A stretch of 64,000 bases of DNA from Enoplolaimus lenunculus (Eukaryota > Nematoda > Enoplea > Enoplida > Thoracostomopsidae), in NCBI GenBank assembly GCA_030248215.1, contig JASANG010001081.1, forward strand, positions 60,429 through 124,428, read 5' to 3'. Below are positions 1-12,400 of this stretch, in pieces. The stretch's first letter is position 1. Each line of letters begins with the position of its first letter. Both the position numbers and the translations under genes were made by a program. The notes beneath the pieces were generated by a model. The model saw only the letters and a list, made by a program, of their open reading frames with translations. It was not told the origin of the DNA and ran no database searches.

Positions 1-344
1 TAATACCAACCAAGCCCGAAAAATATGCCGCACTTTTTGAAGTGTTCCGCGGTTTGGTTCGAAAGTTGTAGCATCTATCATCAACCTGTGATAGGCACTA
101 TATGCATACATTTGAGAATACGGTCACTGAATTCTATCCATATTCATAGCTTTAGCGGTATTCCGCTTAGAGTGCAATATTGTAAAAAATCTGACTTGAT
201 TATGCAATTGTGTAACTTGTTAAAAATGCAAGATGCAATGAATACGTCCCTGTAATCGTAATGCAGCCAGCATGCAACAATTTGTTTAATGTCTAGGGTT
301 AACTCAGCGCCCGTAGTATAAAACGATTGCTTTTATTACTTTAG
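1..344. other. Intron or upstream part of the PC2 gene; no exon seen
   Basis: AT-rich sequence ending in the acceptor TTTAG before the first recognisable PC2 exon at 345. The open frame at 25-255 (+) shows no similarity to the missing PC2 N-terminal regions, so it is not called. It is most simply an intron, since the coding frame is already inside the catalytic domain at 345. Confidence 0.6.
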
Positions 345-3300
345 AACGCCAGAGCAAGCTATGACTTCAGCAGCAATGACCCGTTCCCATACCCACGATA
401 CACTGACGATTGGTTCAACAGGTATTGTTTTAAATTTTTAACTAAGATTTTACTTCCTGACCAGTCCCGATTATTTAGGCGATTTGGCCTAAAAGCAAAG
501 CTCTAAGTTGAGTTTAACTTCACTACTCGTGTCAGCGAACTAATTTGTCACTCGCATTCGTTATTCTGTAAACAGTTTTTTCAGGAGAAGTTGTAATGCA
601 TATTATAGTACAATAATATTGGCTAATCAGTAGTTAATACAGAAGTTACCGTTTGACTTGCAAGCGCAAACTTTGAGCAATCAAAAATGTAGATACGTTC
701 GAATTTGCCGAAATCAGGCAAACCTTGGTTCAGCTTCTAATACTGAAACGAGCAGATGCAATTTTATTTTTCTGACATCGATTTTCGTTTAATTTTTTTA
801 TCACCTGGTGACTAAGCTTTTTATCATTTCTAGTCATGGCACTCGTTGTGCTGGAGAGATTTCGGCAAAACGCGACAACGGGATTTGCGGTGTAGGTGTT
901 GCTTATGACTCGAAAGTCGCAGGTAATTATAAGCTTCTTAACGGAGTTATCACCAGGCATTCTGAAATGATTTTTCAACTGCTTCTAAAAGTTAAAAAAC
1001 GGGGCAGAGAGACGTAAGGTAAAGGTGTATAGACTGATGAGAGTATATTTTATGAATTGTCTCATTTTAAATTAATGTTAGGTGTTGCGATGCGACTAAC
1101 AATGTGCATAGCATTTATCATTAGTTGTTAATAGGTTTTCGAACTCATGGACTGTTGTAGTTGTTTCAGCCTTCAGTTAAAGGGTCTCCCGTTTTTCGTA
1201 CGACTGCAATAGAATAGGATTAGATTTTATATACTATTACTACGCTTATGGGTAGGACTAGGTTTAGGAGTTCGCTTAATCATAGGCTTACGACCCTAAA
1301 AATAGTATTGGTTCATTTGAGCATGATTATTACGAACCTTCTTGTTTCCGCTGAAAAATAAGCACTGTTAAATGTTTTTTGTGAATTTCTAGGTATTCGC
1401 ATGCTGGATCAACCGTACATGACAGATTTGATTGAAGCGAACTCAATGGGACACGAACCCAATATGATTGACATCTACTCGGCGAGTTGGGGTCCGACGG
1501 ACGATGGGAAAACTGTGGACGGTCCGCGAAACGCGACGATGCGCGCAATTGTTAAAGGTGTCAATGAGGTCAGGATGAAACTTGGTTAATCATTGGCGCA
1601 ACTGCGAGGATTGGAGGCTGCGCAGGTTTTCGTCAAATATCTTCAACGTTACCCTAGCCAAAAAATTTATGAAATAAAAAATTCTATTTTAGAAAGCTTT
1701 TCTCACTCCTCTAACAATCGCCCTGTCTCGTTAACAAGCAATTTCTGGTTTCGTGGCTATATATAGGGTTAGTACTCAAATATTTCGGCTAAATATCTAG
1801 CTTAAGATTGGATGGCCGCAGGACGGGATTGTATTTCGAAACAATTTTGTCGCAATTTGGGATGCCGTACCGGATGACACTGGATAAAACAAACATCAAA
1901 CAATTTGTCAATGCTCCGTTTACAATGCTCGTCAAGCTGAAATGTTGTAAAAACAACATGTTCTATTGAAACCATGAATCAAAACTCTTATTGCACAGAA
2001 CAAGTGTTAGATGTCTAAAAATAGCATGTGTCAGCTAACAGGCCACAAACTGCCTGGTTTGAGTTGGGCAAAAACTGTTAACAGGATTTTTAGTTTCATT
2101 GTTCTCCAGTTAAGTTCAAAACTATCAACGCGTTACAAATGCCAGAAATGTTGAACCAAAACAGTTTTGAATAATGTACAAGTGTAAACCAAGCCTAAGC
2201 TGACACAATCCAACCAAAAAGCGTCCATGCGAATATTTTTTCAGGGCCGTCGAGGTCTCGGCTCGATTTTTGTTTGGGCATCAGGCGACGGCGGAGATGA
2301 TGACGATTGCAACTGTGACGGCTACGCGGCGTCAATGTGGACCATATCAATTAATTCTGCTATAAACGATGGTGAAAACGCAAATTACGACGAATCGTGC
2401 AGTTCGACGTTGGCATCAACGTTCAGCAACGGTGGCAAGAATCCGCAGACCGGTGTGGTAAGTCGATATCGGTAAAATAAAAGAAAACAGGTACCGCGGC
2501 GCATCCGGAGGAAGGTTGGGGCGGTTCGCATCAGAAAAATTTTGTGACAAAGGTAAAAGCCGGTTATCGTTAGTTATTTCAAGAGTGCATGATGCTAGAG
2601 TGTGTGCAACTCTTTAGGTTCCACATGGTATAAAATGTTCCACCGAGCGTTGCGTTTTTGGCCGACTCCCTGTTTAGTGGATGGTCGCTGTGACATGCAC
2701 TATCCCTAAATTAAACTATAAGCGTGCAACCAGCGAAATTTGTGTGCTACAAAATGTACCACCGGGCGTTGCGTTTTTGGTCCACCCGCTTATTTAGATG
2801 GGGAATAATTGAAGTTTGAAACGTAGAATGCGCATTCTTTTAAAATTATAAACAGAGTTAGTTTACAACTGCAATATTTCAACTTGTGAAATTGAAAAAA
2901 TCGTCAAACTTGACCCCCTCCCCCATAAATAAGGGGAAGGGGTAGGTCAAAACGCAACGTGCGTTGGGTACATTGTTTTCTGCACAGAATGTACATCGTT
3001 GTACACTGTTGTTGAAACCATTATCCACTCGGTTATATATACCCACCCTGTTTCTGAGGTTTTAATAAGTCCCTTTCGGCAACAGCTTATGATAATCAAA
3101 CAGGACCCTGAGGCCGATTTATTCTGCGGATTCCAAAAATAGGTCGCTGAAAAGATGGTGTAAAATACCTGTTATTCTCTGCTCATAGGTTCGGTTTTTG
3201 AAACACTCGGCACGGGACCTTTGGAGCTGTGGTCACTGAGGCCGATGTCTTTACTGGTCTCTATAATTATAACCCGACCTGCTGTTTGATTAGATCAAAA

Positions 3301-6300
3301 TCAAATTACTATTGCATAAACATTTGCGGAAATGCAATCGAATTACCTTTTTGGTTCGTGCGTATTAGAACATTTTCACAGACAGTGGCGAAGCAGGTTT
3401 TGTTGTTTTCATTCAGGCAACCACAGATTTGTACGGCAAGTGTACTACCAGTCATAGTGGAACGTCTGCTGCAGCTCCTGAAGCAGCTGGTGTGTTTGCG
3501 CTTGCGTTGGAGGCCAAGTAAAGTTTATAAATCATTAGTCTTCGAACAGAAATTTAGTTGCAGTCATTATAGTCTTCACAGAACACTGTACACATCGAAC
3601 AGAAACTTAATTCAAGTCATAGTCTTCATAAGCTTAGAATAATTTTAGGTTCTTGAACACTGCCCTCCTACAGACTTAGGTTTAGGGTTTGGTTTCGGAA
3701 AAGGCTTACCTACGCCTAAACCTAAACCTAAGCCTTAATCTTAAATGTGGAGAACGCGTACTTGCAAGAGCCTAATTCTCGCTCTGGTTATGGTTACCTT
3801 TGGAAATGCACATTTGTGAACATCGCACCGAGGACACGTTTAAAAAACGAACTACGCGGCTTGCAGATATTATGTAACATTCGCTACAACGTAAATAAAT
3901 CGAACAGATTTAAGCAAGCGAAACTTTGCAGAAAAAAAATTCGATTCCTATGCCGAGAAACTTATACCTGTAACAAAGAGGACGAACAAACTGTGGTGAG
4001 GGCATTATTGTCAGCTACTTAACGACGTAATCGGAAAAAAGTTTAGAAGACCAGATAGCACCCAATACACAGAACAAAAAGTTATTTTGTCAAATTTGTT
4101 TCCCTTCTATACTTAAGTCTATTATGTTGATATAGTTCTTGTCAGGCTAAATTTTCATTATCTGCGTTTATTTTATAGTTCACTTCTCACTTGGCGTGAT
4201 CTGCAGCATTTAACAATTTTAACGTCGACACGAAATTCGTTGTATGACGGTCGATGTCGTGACATGCCAGACTTGGGACTTGATGATAATAGTCCAAAAA
4301 GGCGCCCAGGCGAGGTAAACACGAGTTAAATTTGCTTATGGTGTTTTAAAGAGGCGTACCGTTTTTCCGCAGGACTCCAATAGATTAAGCTTATAAGCTT
4401 TAGACTAATCTTTTTGTTCAGGCAGGGTTAGGCTCAGGTATAAGCCTTGCCTTAGTTATAGTGTTATCCTCGCGTTGAGGCTAAGGCTTAAGCTTTGGTT
4501 TAGGAATATGTTTGTGTTACTCTTACCACCTTAAGGTAACACTGGTCATTTAATTTTATTGACCAATTAACACTTATCGTATAGAAGGAACTTCCTGTAT
4601 TTTATACCTAATGAAAAGAGTGTTTAGAATTTTGAGATATGTTTGCGATAGCAGGAAATCTGAACGGTAACGGACGTCGAACAACGGCGCTAGATGATAT
4701 TAAGCTTTTTGAAAACTATAGCAGCTCCCTAACTTTGTTCATTATTTAGATTTGTGGCCGGTTCGAATGGCAAATGAACGGTGTCGGGTTGGAATACAAT
4801 CATTTGTTCGGATACGGTGTTTTGGACGCTGCTGAAATGGTTTTGCTTGCCAAGGCGTGGAAAACCGTTCCAGCGCGATTCCACTGTGAAGCGGGTAGCG
4901 TGTTTGAGCCTCGGTGAGCAATGGTGAAAGAAATAAAGAAGAGTGTAGCCGGGAGACGGTGGTTTCAGAAAACTTAGTACTGTAGTGACTCGAATACGAG
5001 GGGGTAATAAGAGGGGGTCTCCATTTTGAGTACGAATCAATAGCAGTCCGTATTTCTAATATGAATCCTTAAGCGGATAGAGTCCCTAAACACTAATTAG
5101 AGTCTACAAATGTCGATTATCCCTAACTGTAGTGCATAACTGACTCCAGGATCAAATAAAATTAAGTTTGAAACTTTGAAGCACACTTAAGTTTTGAGAG
5201 AACATTCCTAAGTATAACCACCTTGCATTATCGCTCAAGCTTTTGGCACAAGACAAATAAACGTTTAATTCAACGGACAGTTGAAGTACCGGATATATAT
5301 CAGTAACGAAGGACGGCGGATGGCGGGTTAAAAATAAATACCAGTCTGTTACCGAATAACAGAAGGTACCCTTTGCAGAAGCCAAATAAATATTAGTCCC
5401 CACTCGTATTCGGGCCACTACAGTATGTAACAGTTATAGTTAGTTTCAAGTTGTTCTTTTTTATGCTATTATTTTCAAATTTATGAATCTGCTGTAACGT
5501 TAGGATCTGTAAATTTCAAGACAGAAGTGGAGGGTTTCAAAGTTTGACACAATTTTTTCATCTGATTGATGTTACTTGGGAGCCGAGTGTCACATTTATG
5601 GCGGTTCAGTTTGCTTGTTTGAAATCCAGGAACTCAAACAATTTTTATTGCTTCACGGGTAAAAGGGTTCCGCTACGCGCAACGCTTACCCAAAGGTGGC
5701 CAAAGTCATTTTGTGCAAGTACACTGTGGTTCGTTAGACTCGGTACTCCGATGCGTATCGCATTCAATCTTTACTTTATTTGTGACGCGCAACGGCTGAT
5801 TACCGCGCATGGTACTTTGAAGTATAGCACAGTCCTAACAATTGTTTTAAAATTCGGATCATGATTAGGTTTCTATATGGTAAATTGAAGTACTTATGAA
5901 AAACTGAAACGAATAACTTTAGTGATCTAAGTGTGGTTTTACAACTGTCAACAGGTAGCTATGTAATTTTTTAGTCGAATTCCGACCGAAGGCCAGACAA
6001 TTATGGAATTGGATGTTGACGGATGTGCGGGTGAAACCAACGAAATTAACTATTTAGAACACGTTCAAGCAGTGATTAGTTTGAATGCGACACGACGTGG
6101 TGATGTAACTTTATACTTGATCTCTCCAGTTGGAACACGGTAAATATACGTTTTGTCTTGGTTACAAACATGTCTCGTTTCGGCTTGTAGCCAGTTCAAC
6201 ATGTTGCGTTTGGGGAAGGGTAAAAATTTAGGTGGGCATGCAACAATTTATTATGACTTACAAGCTAGGCTGAACCTTTTTTATTGGGGGGGGGGCAAAG

Positions 6301-7656
6301 TTTTTCCAGTTGGCTGCGCTCTCTTTCTTGCTATTTCTCCTTTGGGTACGAGCAAGTTTGTGGTATTTTTGAAAGTATGTTGTTCCTACTAACAACGTAT
6401 TAGCCCCGGTAATATAAGATTTCTCTAACAGCATGTGTCAAAAACGTTTTTGTTGCAATCCAATACATTTGTCTTGCTACCGGCCTGGAAGAAATTATTC
6501 GTGGTTACAAATCTTAAGCGCCGCAAACACCAATCACATGAAGTGAGAGATTGCCTAAACTAATACTAGATCCAAACAAATTACAATCGTAAATAATATA
6601 GTAACATTAACTTGAATATTTTGAGCATTCAAAGTGACACTTGGCTATTGCCTGCCGGATTCAACTGAACAAAATTTATGTTAGAACCACTAGTCTTGCC
6701 TCGATGTATATATATTTTGACTCGTCTACTAGCAATTCCTGGTTGCGACGTTACTCCTTGTTTATCTTATTAACCGTTATCGATTAAAATGTCCAGAAGT
6801 GAACGAATGTTTTTATAAATTTAGGTCAATGATATTGAGCGAACGCCCAAAGGACGACGACAGTAAAGATGGGTTTACCAATTGGCCGTTTATGACGTCT
6901 CATACGTGGGGAGAAAACCCGACTGGCAAATGGCGATTAGTTGCACGGTTTCATGTAAGTTTGATTTTTAATTAATTCGACTTTAAAGTGTCCAATATTA
7001 ATTTTGCCAACAATAACTGTGTATGTGTTATTATTTTAAAATCACGCAACCAGGGAGACTCAACCGATAGCACAAAATAACAGAATCCGTCAGTTAAAAC
7101 ATTAGAAAAACCCAAAAATGTATTGTACACACAAATCCAAGTGTGAAAAACGTGTACCCGCGGGCAGCGGGCAACTGTGCGTATTATCCTTTTGAACATG
7201 AATTGGTAATTAAAACAAAACAAAAGAAAACGGTATTCAATAAATAATTCAGCCGCGATCAAAGTCTAACTGGTGCAGCCGGTAATAAAGACATATAAAT
7301 GTCATTCAGCTAAAATTAGCTTGACTTTCAAGGCGGGGCCCAAAATCTTTGCACCGCTGATCCAGACAGATATACACAGAATCAAACAGTTCTATATTAC
7401 GAAAAAAGTTTTCCTGTCACGTGTATAGACAAATCTTCTTGCTCGATTTAACACCAATTCCTTATTTTATTGGGGCTGCTTTTAGGGCAAAGAACCGCAA
7501 ACGGGTTGGATTAACCGGTGGACACTAATGATACACGGGACTCGTGATGCGCCGTATACTGGTATACAACCGCTTGAAGGCCACGTTAATGCAAAACTGG
7601 AAGTTGTTCAACGAGCACACAAGCGTATGATTAAAAAACGGCAACTTAAACAATGA
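345..7656 (+). CDS. PCSK2 (egl-3): Proprotein convertase 2 (PC2/EGL-3-type subtilisin-like endoprotease), 5'-partial, 10 exons
   Basis: Ca-dependent subtilisin-like serine protease that cuts prohormones and proneuropeptides at dibasic sites in dense-core vesicles. Exons: 345-421, 834-922, 1393-1568, 2245-2457, 3417-3517, 4179-4314, 4750-4913, 5975-6139, 6825-6954, 7486-7656. They sum to 1422 nt (473 aa plus TGA) with matching phases at every junction. The catalytic His lies in SHGTRCAGE (exons 1-2) and the catalytic Ser in HSGTSAAAPEAAG (exon 5). The oxyanion-hole motif is ASGDGG, with Asp where other convertases have Asn; this Asp is the family marker of PC2. The P domain follows, with the RRGD motif in exon 8 and HTWGE in exon 9. 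The signal peptide, pro-domain and catalytic Asp must lie left of the window. AATAAA at 7862-7867 is a likely polyadenylation signal. Confidence 0.95.
2620..3010. repeat. Foldback-type repeat (family C) in PC2 intron
   Basis: The segment ACAAAATGTACCACCGGGCG with TTGCGTTTTTGG (2749-2780) is inverted at about 2947-2985 (CAAAACGCAACGTGCGTTGG, then GTACATTGTTTTC). An extra copy of the left arm sits at 2626-2660. Related pieces occur at about 12318-12430, 20825-20905 and 53345-53430. Confidence 0.65.
4345..4515. repeat. Degenerate family B copy in PC2 intron
   Basis: GGCGTACCGTTTTTCCGCAG, then an ACTCCAATAGATTAAGC-like core and TTAGGCT-type units. It is located directly after the exon ending at 4314. 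Ends are not clear. Confidence 0.55.
4980..5423 (+). mobile_element. MITE family A, copy 1 (444 bp)
   Basis: Starts CTGTAGTGACTCGAATACGA and ends with its inverse, CGTATTCGGGCCACTACAG, flanked by TA on both sides. No coding capacity. It lies in the PC2 intron 4914-5974. TIR and TA target point to a Tc1/mariner-type non-autonomous element (inference). Confidence 0.85.
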
Positions 7657-7861
7657 ACCCGAATTTACTGTTAGCGACCAAATCTGGAACTTGTCGCTAA
7701 ATTGAAATCACTATTTGATATTTGATTAACTTTTAGAATACACAGCTACGTATATGTACCACCGAAAAAACAGATATTCCCAAAATTCAAATTCTAGTAC
7801 TTTACGTTTAGAAGTTTCCATATTTCGAAGCTGTTGTATAATTTAAACATTTTTGGTCTGA

Positions 7862-7867
7862 AATAAA
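7862..7867 (+). promoter_or_regulatory. Polyadenylation signal AATAAA of the PC2 gene
   Basis: Canonical hexamer about 205 nt after the PC2 stop codon, on the coding strand. Confidence 0.55.
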
Positions 7868-9411
7868 GTTTGAAGAACATAAAGTCAAAAAATGAATGAT
7901 TTTACCTGTTAGAATGTACAAATGTATACGTACTACAAAGGTTTGTTTTTGCAAGATTAAAATGTTGGTCAAATAGCGTTGAACTTTTGAAAATTGAACA
8001 GATAACAGTTTGTAACTTCAAATCCAAGACATCTATTTCCGCATGCATATCGTTGAATTCAGCAAACATCTAAAATTTTGTATACTTTCTACTGTCAAGA
8101 AAACAATATAGGCGTTTTGGAAATTGACATATTTATGTTTTGAAAGGCTAAACCAAAATTTCAACACCAAAATTTTCGGTATTTACCAACTCTGTGCGTT
8201 ATGATGTATTACTTCTTATTCGTAATCTTATATTGAGTACAAAATTGTGTTCGCAAAAAACGCAAGTTTTCATATTGCAATGTGCAATTTACAACGTGTA
8301 AATAGTTTTCTTGAATAAAATATATTGACTGAAATACAGTTTTAGTATACATATATTCCCAAAAAAAGAATAGTACTTTGAAATTGTGAGTAACACCTAT
8401 CACCTTTACTTGTATCTGAAAAGTAAGCAAAGAATCATAGGTAGCTTATATTCAACATTTGGTCCATTTCAACGTTTTCGCAATAAATTATAAGAATATC
8501 TACAACTGGCTGGGTTTTCACAGTTTATTGTAAAATTAAACAAAACATTAATTTATAAATCGACACCAATACCAGTGAAAACTTGTCGGAATGTTACAGT
8601 TTCATCAGAATCGAAAATATTTTAAAATCTTCTCAAAACCGTCACAATGTACAACATGCTCTATGAACCTGAGCGCGGCCAGGAAATCCATCCGCAGTGG
8701 CTTCTTGAATGACGATGTTTGAGCAAATAGTACCGTTGCCCTAAAAGCAGCACAGGTATTATACCGTGAAACAAAGAGAACTATATACGGTCATGTTCGT
8801 AAACGCTGGCTTACGTACAAATCAGGGCCGGAACGGTTTTCTATTGGACTGCAATAGAGTAAGCATAAGCTTTTGATTATTTTTTGCTTAACACTTAGGC
8901 TTATACTATTTTTACGGCCCTGTTCTATACCTTGTCCGTAAACGCTTCACCTGGCTAACAGATTTTCAGAAACTTTGTTTGCTTATACCTATAACACTAG
9001 CTCATTTACCGCTATTTATTTTGTCTAATTTTTGTATTCTAAACAACATATTGGCCAACGGATACGATGCTCCATGTTATGGCTTATCACGTTTTGGACA
9101 ATTTGTTGTCCAAAGTTAGGGTTGCGCTAAATTTATATCTGACTGTATACAGGTATTAACGTATACGGCTAAGCCTTGAAAATTTAGTAAGAATTCGCCG
9201 TACGTAGTTTTCACAAGACGTGATATCCTTCGGGCTGATACGCCTAGCTCTTGTAAATTAGCGCTGATGGTAAACGCCTTCAGTCGAAAGCCTGATATTT
9301 TTTAATAAATCTTAGCTTGAAATTAGATTTCGTTTGAATTATTAGGTGTTTCTTGCGAAATAGGGATAGTGGAATATTTTTAGTTACAGTTACAGTGTTC
9401 AGATACAATTT
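7868..9411. other. Spacer between two convergent genes
   Basis: Very AT-rich and lacking convincing exons on either strand. It separates the 3' ends of the PC2 gene (+) and the PAN gene (-). The only structure seen is the TTAGGC-bearing element at 8808-8936. The 3' UTR of the PAN gene must lie in the right part. Confidence 0.6.
8808..8936. mobile_element. TTAGGC-bearing element (family B), copy flanked by a 10-bp direct repeat
   Basis: Contains the family core (GGACTGCAATAGAGTAAGC ... ACGGCCCTGTTCTATACC). It is bordered by CGTAAACGCT at 8798-8807 and 8937-8946, a likely target-site duplication. Confidence 0.7.
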
Positions 9412-12400
9412 TTATACCATTTCAACCACTCCACAATCTTGACCCAAGAGTGACAGAGGAAATTCTCTTGGTAACTGAGGCTGGATCGCTTGACTATTTG
9501 TTCCATAAGCTTGTCTTGCAACACGTTGTTTAGCATTCGCATAATTCGATGCGGTAGGCAACACGGTTTTTGGTACGCCACTATAAGGATCGGAGTTTGA
9601 TGCTTGGGGACGTGCTACTGAGGTATAAGCTACTGGCTGGGCAACCGCCGGAACCGGCCGAATCGATGGAGCTCTTCCGTAGTTTCCAGGGGCCGAAGCC
9701 AAACTTTGGCTAGCTCTTGAACTATAGCGTGAAGGCCGACGACCAGTTGCCAAAACAGGGCTTGGCCGCTGGGTTCTGGGCAACGGTACGTTGATAAAGT
9801 TGCCACGTTCGATATGTTGACTGCAGGTTTCGTAACGATGCATGGGATAAACAGATCCAGTAAATAAACGAGCGAATGATATCTGAATATTATAAAAGAA
9901 GCGATTGAAAACGAAATGCACTATTGGAGCCGGAATTATGATACAGGCAAGTTTTTATCATTTACAATTTTTGCAAGATGATGCTCGTTGAGGTGGTGAA
10001 ACAAAATTCATAGTTTTCTGACTATCAAATTTGGTTTGAATTCTTTGGTGTATAGAATAAAACAAGTAAAAATAATTCACTGTGCACAAGATTCATCCGG
10101 TTTTCACTGCATATAGCAAGGGTCGTCTCTGGGTTTCTCTAGGCTGCTGGCGATTGGGTGGATAGAGTTATACGTACCCATTACAAAGAAGAGGAGTTAC
10201 TTTGAAGACGAAATGTTGTCAGAATAAATTAATGTTTTTTCCAGCATAAATTAACGTTTTCTGTGCCGTGAGCACTTGATAGGTACCTATCTAGTATATA
10301 AAGCATTTGCAGGACGAATCCCTAGTTTTGACTTGCAATTGATGCGACAACTTAAATTGAAACTGCTAAACAACTGTTGAAAAAATAAAAAAATACATTA
10401 GCTTAGTTAACGAAGCTCGAATACGTTTGCGCGTTACCAGCATTCGGCGTAAACTCATTTCAGTGGTTTGGTAGTTACTGATCTAAACATTTTGATTCGG
10501 TCAAATACTGCACCTACACCATCCGCAACATTTTTAGGTCTTTGAAACTTTTCAGCGTTGTTCGGGTTGTAATCCTGCCAGGTCGCTTCAACTATTTGGG
10601 AATTGGAAGTTGTTCAGAGTTTTTCACGGCTGTGGCAGTTCTGCCACCCTGTTTTAGTAATTTTCTCCGAATTATAATTTTTTATGAGTTCCAAAGAGTA
10701 TGGCGCAAAAATTTCAAAAAGATGATCTATGCAACGATAAGTATTCTGAAAACTATTGTTTGATTAAACTTTAAGCTTTTCAATTTCTAACAACGCGGAT
10801 CCCAGGTTGTTTTGCAAACTTTAAGCAACAAAATAGTAGCTATGTAATTTTTACCATGACAATCATTCCAATAGGACGGCAGACAGTTTGAATGCGCAAT
10901 CGCTGAGCTGTATTTTCAGGAACGGGAGGTCGAATGTTCGTTGCAGGGGAATATGCTCCTGGCTGAGCTATTCTCGGTCCAGTATAGTATCCACCTGGGG
11001 GTCGAATGGATGGTGGTAAGCCGTTGGCGGGAAATTTTTCGCCAGTAACTGCTGCAACCGGTAAAGGCCCTTTAGGGACAACCTGCGTTTCAGTTCGATG
11101 ACGTCGACGTTTTTCTGGTTCTTGTTTTGTTAAGGTGTCTGATTGTGATTGAGAGTTCATAGAAGGCCTAGCTAACCGTTGGGAAAGAGGCACCTTAGAG
11201 CACATGTTTTCGTATAAGTCGAAACCTGGATATGGTATAGCTCGAGGTACGTTTCCGGCAAGGGTTGCGGTGTCGCTTAACGAATTGAGCAGAGCAGGTG
11301 TAACTTGGAACAGTGCACACGATAGTTTTTGCGTATTGTAGTTCACGGAAACACAGCTAAAAGGATAGAAAACAAGCAGAGTTTTCTTACAACCCGATCC
11401 CGTATCCAAGAGGGGACAGGAAAGATTGCCCTCGTCCTGAAAAAATTTTGGCCCCGCAAGAAATTTTCAACCTTGCATGTAAGTCAATGGAAACCCTTGT
11501 ATGCCCCACATGAAATATTTTAACCCCCCTAGCAAGGTGAGCTTGCTACGAGGCTGTTACAACCTTAAGAACAATACGTGAGAATTGGTTTGTCGCGTCG
11601 CATGTTCCATTGCTAAGGAATTACAACGGGCCTTAATTTAAGATTTGTCGTCGTAACACGATGCATGAATGAAAATCTAAATAACTAAGCATTCCTCCGA
11701 TTTCGTACTCAATGCAATTTATTTCGATCGCTGTCGGATTACATACTAAATATATTGTCTGTAAAAACAAAAATTATTATATATTTGGCAATCCAAATTT
11801 TAAATTAATAAAATCAGGACCGTGTCTAGGGTTCCTACAAATCAAACTTCGAATAGTTTATATTAAAAATAGGTTGCTTTTGTAAATATACTTACTGCAC
11901 AGAACCATCCGCTATACGAGCACTTTTAAAGGTTATTTCAACGAGCGAAGCAAGCTAGAAACCAGACACATGCTTGGTAATCCATATCATCAAAAAAATT
12001 TAGTTTGGTTCCAGTGAAATGTGGATGATTGGATTGCGCAAAGTACGGCGACAAAAATGCAGTGCACCGCATGCACACCTACTTCAATTCCAAACATTTT
12101 TCAAAACATCGAGCCAACGATGTCAACCCGAACGTTCGCAGTGGACGAAGTCCCCGTACTCGGAAATTTCTATGAGCAATAAATACCCGGTCATCGACTT
12201 TGCAAACTTTTTCGATATCTGAAATGAAAATCCTTCAAACAAAACCGGAGAGGTTGGCTAAAAACAAGCTACGATTTAGTTGCGCCAAGAGTGCATAATA
12301 GTCTTTACCAAGAGAGTGCAACTGATCGAGAATCGCATGGTACAAAATGTACCACCAGGTGGTACTTTTTTGGCTGAACCCCCTTTGTTTAGAGAGGAAA

